64,000 nucleotides of DNA from Undaria pinnatifida (taxonomy: Eukaryota; Sar; Phaeophyceae; Laminariales; Alariaceae). Both the position numbers and the translations under genes were made by a program. The notes under the pieces are model-generated. The model made no database searches. It was given only the letters and a program-made list of their open reading frames with translations, and was not told the origin of the DNA. Positions 53,001 through 62,000 of the stretch are shown here, piece by piece (the stretch's first letter is position 1; the number at the start of each line of letters is the position of its first letter). The stretch covers positions 2,989,706 through 3,053,705 of the forward strand of contig JABAKD010000021.1 in NCBI GenBank assembly GCA_012845835.1, in the 5' to 3' direction.

Positions 53001-56000
53001 GATGTTACGGTTTTCGGAAGTTTGGCGGGGGAGAACGGGGCGACTCGTTGCTTGGCGTCGGCGGACGCAGTAAACATTGTTAGAATCTTGTGCCAGATGG
53101 CCAAGGAGTAGTCCGCACGTGCCCCCCTCCCCTCGCTGGTGTGCCAGGCTGAAAGCACTGTCGATAATCAAACACGGTAAGAGTAGACAGATCCGTTTCA
53201 AGGATTCTTCCGCTAGTATATGGCCAGAGCGGTAGTTTTCGGGGCGAATACGATACGGTTTTATTTTGGTTTGAGCGAACGCGAGTTACTCCCCGCCACA
53301 GAACAGATATTTTTTTGGAGGTGACTGATGCCGGTTTTGCGATCGCCCGCCGCGGACCCGAATCGACTGACCGGAAACAACGATTTTGCTCTGGTAGTGC
53401 TTTTGCGCTCTCCCCGCCCCCGCGTCCCGTCCCTGTTCTTACGACTAGTTATGGTTGAATTGAGTACACTCCGTCGTTGTCGTCGTCGTTTCGGCTTTTC
53501 GGCCCCTCGTCTCTTGGGCATGTCAGGGTCGTGCTTACTGGGCGCGCTTGCGGGCGACGTTAATCTGTGTGTACAATATACAAGTGATCTGTTTTCGTAG
53601 TTTGAAGTGTGTATATGATCGCTTATCGTACCCCTTTTTCTCCCTCTCGGGTCTCCCGCGATTGGTATCGCCCCTTGAATTGTGTTGTCTCGGGGCTTCT
53701 GCCAGGGTCGTCATTTCCAGGAGCGCTGGAGAACCCATTTCCCGGTGAAGTGGATTTTCGCGAAGGACCTCCCGAACCGGCAGCTGCAGCACATCACCAT
53801 CCCCAACAGCAACAAGCCTGTTGCTGCTTGCAAGGACGCGCAGGTGGGTGGGGACTGGGAAGCATGCGAGCTTTGGTAGAAGACGGCGGTTTGAATGATC
53901 TGGTGATCGACCGCCTCGGTGCACCTCCCTTTTTCTTGTCTTTTTCTTCATGCCGTTTATTTTCCTCGCGCTATGATACTCCCGCGCTCCCTCCCAGTAG
54001 TAACTCAGATCCTGGGTCACATAGCGGGCCCTCCCCCCCCCCTCCCCACTACTGCTGTACGTGCCTTCATTTTTATCGCGAGAAGATGTCAGCATTTTCT
54101 TCCCTCGTCTGGACTCGCGTCGGATTGCGCCTATAGACTAAGCTATTAGTGGCAGCATCAGCACCTCGTGCTCTTCTTTACGAGTTAACCCTTTTAGAAC
54201 TGAACCCACCTTTCTCGGGTAACACACTTGAAAATAGTGTGGGGAAAAAAAACAGTCCTCAAGGAGTTAAAACACCTTTTTCTACAGCTGTGAGATCGAG
54301 GATTTCGTCGAAACTCATGTTTTTTTTTTATCTGTGTGATACTCCGATCGCGCGAGTTAAGGGAGCGGCGGGGGGGAAGGTGGGGGGGGGGGGGGGGGGG
54401 GGGTACTCATTTGTTGCTTGCCTTGGTCATTTTGAACATTGACCACGCATCCCTTTCGAGACGGAGCACCGTTCCTACTCCTAATACAGACACCCCCAAC
54501 ATTTGGGCGCTCGTCACGCTTCTTCCATATGCCACATAGAAACTGTTTGCTTATCCTGTTCCCGTCCTGTTTCGCCGTCTGCGGCCACCATCTATTTCCT
54601 AGGATAGCGGTCGTTTTCCCGCTGCTATCTAGTCTACCAAACTCTTCCATGTCACAGACGTCTAATTTCCTCATCTCCTCTAACGCATCCCGTTCCTCCT
54701 TGTATATTTCACACTCTACTATGTGAGTCCTACTCTGTATTGTTGTGCCACACGGTCACATATTTGTAGCCACGTCCTCCTCCCGACTACTGGTATATCT
54801 CTTTCTTCTTTCTGGTAGGTCCAGGTACCCTACACGACATCGCAGTTTCAGCTTGTTCGCGTAGTCCATTGCACCGTGCAAATACTAAAATTCGTCGAAC
54901 TCACGGCTGACGTCCTTGAAATTTGTTTATAAAATACGTTTTCATCCCAATATCTATCCTCAACCCTCCGCATGTCTGTTAAATGCTTCTCCTCTTGCAC
55001 CTTGTTTCTTAGTGCTTGCCTTTCCCTTTCTTGTATTGTTTCTTTTACTTTTGTCTTGTACCCGCCAAACTTCTCTGTCGACAGTACCTCTTCTTGGTCT
55101 CCCCCTAAATCCTTCCATAATTTTTATGACTACGTTATCCCATCTTATTCCACCTCGCCCTTTTGTTTTTTTCTCCCATCCAGCATCATCAACTATGCCC
55201 TTGTGTTATTTTCTCGAGATATAGCATCATCAACCATGGCTGGCAACCTCTTTGCTGGCATATTCTTTACTTCATATTGCCATCTCAACTTTCTCACGTG
55301 TCTATTTGTTCAAGTGGGTGCATTCCTAGCTCTGCGTGTTTCGGGGGGGGGGGGGTGATATTTCGTCATGAAAGCTATACCGTAGTTTGGTGACCCCCCC
55401 CTATTAATAGTGCTAGCTAGTACCAGGATATTGTGCCTCATCAGGAGTTCCACACTTTACCGGGGACGAAAATTGGAAACAAGTTAGCAGAGTACAAAAA
55501 TCCATAACTGCAATTCGTTCTAATTTTTCTTATTTCGAACGAATGCATGCTTTCGTGTCCCCTTATGTTGGCGGTACGTGTTGCGAAAGCTGGCAGCAAC
55601 ACAATGTCTTGCAAACAATGTTTTGCGTCTTGATAAGCTGGTTGTACATATTTCATTAAATTGTTTCTAATATGTGTTAGCTGTGAGTTTATGCAGTTGT
55701 GCAGTTTGCGGCGTGACGGGCAATTACCCGCAACTAAGTCAGCCCAACACAAGTAACTGAAAATTTTGCTGTAACTAGTTATGTGAGACGGTTGGATCTG
55801 GTTCCTGTTTTCGGTTATTGCCCGAGGAAAACATGGCGGTTATTTGAACATACTGTAGATTTCTTTGCGACGATATTACCATTTCTCAAAAATCGGATTT
55901 GTCAGTCGAAAACTACCTTTTTCGACTGAAGCCCAACTCGGGCATTCGTACACAGTCGAAACAACTTTTTTCGATTGAGTTTTCCGACTGGCGGATCTGG

Positions 56001-59000
56001 CGGATCCAGTCGAAAAAGTTGACGTGTACTCAGTCGAAGAGGCTTTTACACGTGCTTTTTGAACCCATCGCATCGCTCGTCCCACTACACAACACACAGT
56101 AACACACCCACAAACCCATACCAGGGACCACACAGCAGTATCATACAGCAGTGCCGACGCTGGCTTGGCTATCACTGCTGTTATTTCTCGCCGCAAGTCA
56201 GCGTGGCGCGTTCGTAGCTCCGCTCTCGCCGGCAGCATGTAGCACACGACGGCAGCGTCCCGCGGTATCGATGCCATTTTGCCAACAACGGCTACGCCTG
56301 CTGTAGCTTTGTCGGCTCTCGGCTGAGTGCAACGCGACGAACATAGCTTTGGCGTCTTTCGGCTAAGCCCAACGCCACCAACCCGCCTGGACGAGGGTTC
56401 GTCGCGGACGAAGCACAGAGCTGCCAACCGAGTTTCGACTGCTGTACAGCAGTAATCCCTCACACCAACCGCCTCTAGGAAGAGCACAAAAACTATAAAA
56501 TCGACTCGACTGACGATAAGAAGAAGGACCAAAAGAATCCCGTCGAAAAAAAGGTCCAGTCAAAAACGTCCGTTTTCGACGGACGGACTCCGACTTTGTA
56601 AGAAATGGCCTAACTGAGTGGAAACTCCGGGCACGGGGGTTATCCATCCCGTCCCAGGGAGCTTACAGCTGTATACCCGGTTTTGCCGTGATTGCGGCGC
56701 GTACGTAACTCCAAGTACTGAACATCCGTAATCACCCGTATAACACGGTTTTTGTATTACCGTACCGTAAGTCGCCGATATCATGTGTGCTGTACCGTCT
56801 CGCGCGACCGCGGGTCCGGTGGTATCAGCTCCGAAGACTTCCCCTCGTAGGCTCGGAGTGCGTTTGTCCACAATGCAATAGTTCGTTCGTTGTGATGGTA
56901 CAGAGTGCATGCTTATTTCCTCGTCGGTGGTATGTGTGTAACGCTTCAGGTATACGTCAGCAAAAGCTGGCAAATTGTTACTGCTGTTTTGTTTCGTGCT
57001 GTTAGTTATCTCGAGCTCGTTTAGCGTTTGGCAGGAGGTAGGCAGGTGTCCTGGTCGGCACCCTTCGAGCAAGGTTTGCAGTTCAAGTTTTTCCTCAACT
57101 GACGGGAGTTTATATATATGATGGTAATGCTGACGCTTACAAAACAGTTGTTTCTGTGTTTTTGTGCTCTCGCTTGACGTTTTGCAGGAGGTACCCTTCG
57201 AGCAGGGTTTGCAATTGCTGAAGGCTTTCCACAGCCACAAGCAAGTCACCTCCATCGTCGACGATTACGCTTTCTACGAAAGTCGAGCTTTACAGTACCA
57301 ACGATCGAGGCACCAACCTCAGGGGGGATATGGTACGAGCTCGTGTTTTTTTTTTTTGTTTGGTTGCCTTTTCTGATTCGTGATAAAAACATAGCTGGTA
57401 CCTGTAACAACCAGATACTATTTTTTTCCTCGTTCTTTCAGCCCCCATCACATTGGGAAAAAAATACAACTTAACGCCTTTATATCTTAGTAATTCGGTT
57501 TTGGGGACAATTCACTTGAAATTAGTATTGGGAGGGGTTTTGGGACTCAAAAGCGGTTAAGCTCACCATGCTTCGCGTGTATTTTCCTACATCATGTCGT
57601 GTGTTCTAAAATTCCAAGTGGTTTTGCCGTACCCATTTTTTTTTTTATATTCTGCTGCCACCGCCATACGAGTACTACGTTCCTGATAGGGTTGTACTCT
57701 CTTTTACTGCGCTTGTACTGTTCTGCCGTACAACGTTTACGGCTTCACTGCTTTGGGTTTGCCGTAGATCATTACCAGGTACGAGAGTCCTGATGCTTAC
57801 TGGTACGTTTCAACGCGTTGCCCCCCCCCCCCCTCTTTCACCGCCTGCAACGCTAATATACTGTATGCATATTGTACCGTTATCACTAAAGATTACACAC
57901 CCCAGGCTGCACACCCCGTGGGAAGTTCTTTTAGAGCAGGCGTTCTCGAAAACCAGGGGCGCACGCACGCACACACACCGAACGCGGTGGCATGGGGAGG
58001 ATATACCGTCGGAATATTTCCGTAGACGCGTCGCTCGGGCCTGCACGCTCCCCATTGCGCACAAAATCACCCCCGAAAAAGTGGTCGGAGAGGCGAGCTT
58101 TACGGTACTTTGAAGTGACTGTTTCCTGCTTTGCGGTTTGTGATCTTCTTTGTACTTGCTTCAGATAAGTTATGTGTTGAAGCGTGCTCCTCCCTGCCCC
58201 CTTGTTGAAGCGTGCTCCTCCCTGCCCCCGCACCCCCCGGCTCTTGCTCTCCTTGCACCGCCTGCAAACTCTCTGTGGTGTTGGCTTTTTTAGGGTACTC
58301 GTACGGGACGCAGTTCACCCCGCAGCAGCACAACCACCAGCACATGCTGGCGCAGCAGCAGTTCCAGCAGTACCAGAACCAGGCGCAGTTCGTGGTGAGT
58401 TACTTGAAAACCACCCCGACTAATGTCGTGAGTTGACCACATAATGACTCCTGCTGCGATACAGTAGAGGTACGAGGAATTCACAGCACTTTTTGGTGAT
58501 GGCTTTTTCTGTGCTGCGGGACTCCTTACCCCCGTTGGAGCCCCCAAATCCCTTCCTGTACTTATATCAAGTATTTTTTTATCCCAGGGTTTTCCACTAG
58601 TGAAGGCGTTAACCCATTTCCAACTTGTTAAATGATCCAGTTGATAGTCTTACTCCTAGTGCTTTGTCCCCGTGTCGGGACTGCGGTGCTAAATGGGTTT
58701 CATTTATCATCGCTGGAGTGTTTTAAGTGTGTTTTTTCCGTTGTCCGGGCTTTTTTTTGTTTGTTGAGAGATACCTGGTATCACCGAAGACGAATTACCG
58801 GATTGATTACGCGTAGGCTCGTGGGTAGTCTGTGGCTACCTTCTTTTTTTCGTCTCTAGGATAAAGGGATGAGTGCAATACAGACATTGGGTGTACTTTG
58901 TCGCTATCTGGTCGAAATGTATATATATATACATTTTTTTTTGTGTGTTGTTTGTTTGTTGGTTGGTTGGTTGGTTGGTTGATTGGTCGGTTTGATTGGT

Positions 59001-62000
59001 TGGTTGGTTGGTTGGTTGTTGTTTTTTTTTTTTTTTTTTTTTTCCATCTTCCGGCGGATGGGGAAATCTAACGCTTGAAGCCATCACGCGTCCACGATTT
59101 AATGTGAAGACAATACGGTCCAAGCACAAACACAGCGGATTGTTTCAAGTATCGCCCTGTTTACCCTGGCAGCGCAAAACCATGCGGTTGACCCTGGTAC
59201 TAGCCACGTAGCACTAATGGGAAGTCACCGACCTGTATCCTTAATGAGACACACCCAGAAATACGCACGATCCGAGAATCACACACGGCTTGCCAATATG
59301 AGTTTTGACGAAGTCCTCAATCCCACAGCTGTACGAGTAGGGTATTTTTGTTTACTGCATCATCGCCCACTGCTGTAAGTTCTAGGCGCGGCGGCTTTTG
59401 ATGCTAGGTGCGCTCGGCGATGCTGTTGTATTGCTTACCCTGCCCCCTTGTGCCGAATGACGCCTCTTCGTGGAGGTCTGTTTTTAACGTTATAAAATGA
59501 ACATATAAAACGAGTAATACTCCGGTAGATCGGTAACAATATAGCTGATTGATCATGTTCTTGTCTTCTCGATTTTTTCTTATTTGCCAATTCCCCGTTA
59601 TTTGTTCATTTTCATAAATTTGTGTTTGGTTCGTGAATATATGTGTTTGCCCTTTTTCCGCTTTTTGCGTTTGTTCACTCGTGGCTTTTTTGTTTCGGTT
59701 CTCGTGCATCCGATTCCCCAGATGCAGCAGACGGCCGTACCCGGTAATGGCAGAAACCTGCCGCAAAACTCCGCGGGGCAGGCAGCGAAGAAGCCGAACA
59801 AGGTGACTACTGTTTGTAGGGAGGCGGTGGAGGGGTCGGGAAGCTTAGGAAGGTGGCGTTTTTTTTGTAGGCGGGGGAGGGCGGGGGAGTACTCATGTGT
59901 GTCTTGCCTTAGTTGTTTGACCATTGGCCAAGGATTGCTTTCGAGACGGATTTGTGTGTGTGGGGGCGGGGGCGGGGGACGGGTGTGTGTGCACAGGGCG
60001 CGGTTAAAAAAAAAAGCAGAAAAAAAAAAAACAGGTATGGAAGTAGTTGTGCTAAAAAGGTGGGTGCGGTGCTAAGGTGGATGCAGAAGAAATACGTACG
60101 CCGATGGCGCTAGAACCTGCGGTGTGGTGTTGATGTGTTCGGGTCGTGGTTCGTCATCGCAACCGCAGGCCGTTCGAACAGGCCAAGGGGATGGATGCTG
60201 TTCCAATTTCGCTTTTCTGTTTTTTTTTTGGTGTCACGTTGTGTTATTAATAGTTGCGATATGATACCTTGTATTAACGGCGGAAATATGGGTGCAGTCT
60301 TAGACCACTGTTTATGGTACCCCGATGTAGGCCATAGATCTTGATGTCTATTAAGATTCGCCCAAATGAAGAAATTATGTACACTGCATGTGGAGACGAA
60401 TGTTGGTTCCGACAATTTCCAAGATAGGAAAATCCGCCGAAAACGGGTGCTTTGTCTCGATCTCAGGCTGAGATCGGGACAAGATATTTCTTCTCCAGAT
60501 GTTGTCTCGAGGTTAGGCCCAAATTTGCCCCCGCGCGCACACACGCACAGAACAGCAGTAATTCGCGAAGATGTGGCAGACCCTTGGCCATTTACCGAGC
60601 AGCTGCCGCTTGACCCTTGCGCACCTCGATCGCCATGGTCTGTAGTGTGTTTGGCGCTGCGGTGCGTTTGTGTGTGTTTCGGGTTTTCGAAATCGTACAA
60701 CAACCCCTCTTGAAAATCTCGACGGATTTATTGGACACTGCTGTTAGCTTCTGCATCTGGACTCGTTTTCACCATATACACTGTTTGGAAATATTACCTC
60801 GGCATCTTGATCTTTAGGCGTCGAAACGAATGTCAGGATCATGTGTGACCCTGGATCGGGGTACCATAAACTATTGTATTCTGAACGTTGTTGCTTGCGA
60901 TGTTTTACTTGAAAATGTTGTATTCTAAATGTGTTGTTGCCTGCGATTTTATGTTGTGAAATTGGTTGCAGAAGAAGAAGAGCAACAACAAGGGGAAGCA
61001 ACGAGGAGGGGCCAAGACCCCGGTTTCCAGCGGAAACAAGGCGTCGAACGAATCCGGGGATGCGGGGAATGCATCCCCGGTAGCCAAAGAGGCGTCGACT
61101 GGCAAGGAAGGCGACCAGGTATGTGCGGGTGTCTTATGTTTCTGTGTTTGATAGGGCCTGAGCTGGCTCACAATACTAGTAGTACGTTTCCGACTAGATG
61201 TTAGTTGGCGAGTTATACGTATAGAGGTATGAATCGGAGCCGATTCAGTCAATTATTCGGAGCGATTTAAATCGGAATGGAAACCGAAAATTGGCCTAAC
61301 GGGATGGCGTGTTTTCCAATGTTTTGCCAGTGTCACATCGGTTCGCACTGCCCTCAAGAGTCCTCAATCTCGCACGGATTGTGAAGAGAAATTAAGCTAA
61401 ATTGCCAGAAACGCGCTGCGCTAGCCAGATATACCGGCGATGTATAGGATACTGGAGGCGCCGAAAATCGTTGTTTTATATATCGGTGAACGCAGTCGAT
61501 CCACAACTCTCATGGGTAGGTGGTACAGTAGCTGCTGTATTTGCAGCGGTGCAAACAATGCGAGCTGCTAGCCTGATATCTACGGTATTTCGTTACGCTC
61601 GGCTATCTCTACTGCAACGTGCACTCGTCCGCCTACACAATGCCTGCGATGGGCCCTGTTTACCAGGGACTAGCGACGCTTTTGAGACTTGCGCATGTAC
61701 AAACATGAACATGCCCTTCTTTTATAAAACATGCCCTTCTTGTTCGCAAATGCTTCACTACCTCACGTGTTTATTTGTTGTTCTCACCAGGTACTTGTTG
61801 TATTTTGTTTTTCTGCTATGTTTGTTGCCAGGCTGCCGTAGCGACTGTAACGGTAGCAGCAACCTTCTCCGCACCGACGACCAACACCTAGGCAGCCCTT
61901 AGCCGCGATGCTGCTGCTGGTGGTACTGCGCGCCCCTTAATACCCTTTTGCTCATGTTTGCATTTGTTGTTTTTCCTTTCGTTTGTCGTACAATAATTTT

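Larger units (their letters stand above)
53844..57187 (+). other. Intron 11: transposon-rich, longest intron
   Basis: GTGGGT ... TTTGCAG, 3.3 kb, between YTH parts 3 and 4. It holds SINE-2, MITE-1, family B, LINE copy 2 and TIR-element copy 2. The remainder (55360-55870, 56620-57187) shows no gene; a - strand frame at 56560-57255 even runs across exon 12 and is not credible. Confidence 0.8.
58395..59721 (+). other. Intron 13: MITE-1, family C and family B
   Basis: GTGAGT ... TCCCCAG. MITE-1 at 58525-58612; a repeat shared with 30717-30760 at 58646-58700; (GGTT)n at 58958-59018; family C end at 59045-59100; long family B at 59130-59350. Confidence 0.75.

Noticed and set aside
56560-57255. 231-codon - strand frame in intron 11
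   Set aside because: It overlaps a TIR element at one end and YTH exon 12 on the opposite strand at the other; no domain.
60110-60703. 197-codon - strand frame in intron 14
   Set aside because: No recognisable domain or splice context; likely chance.
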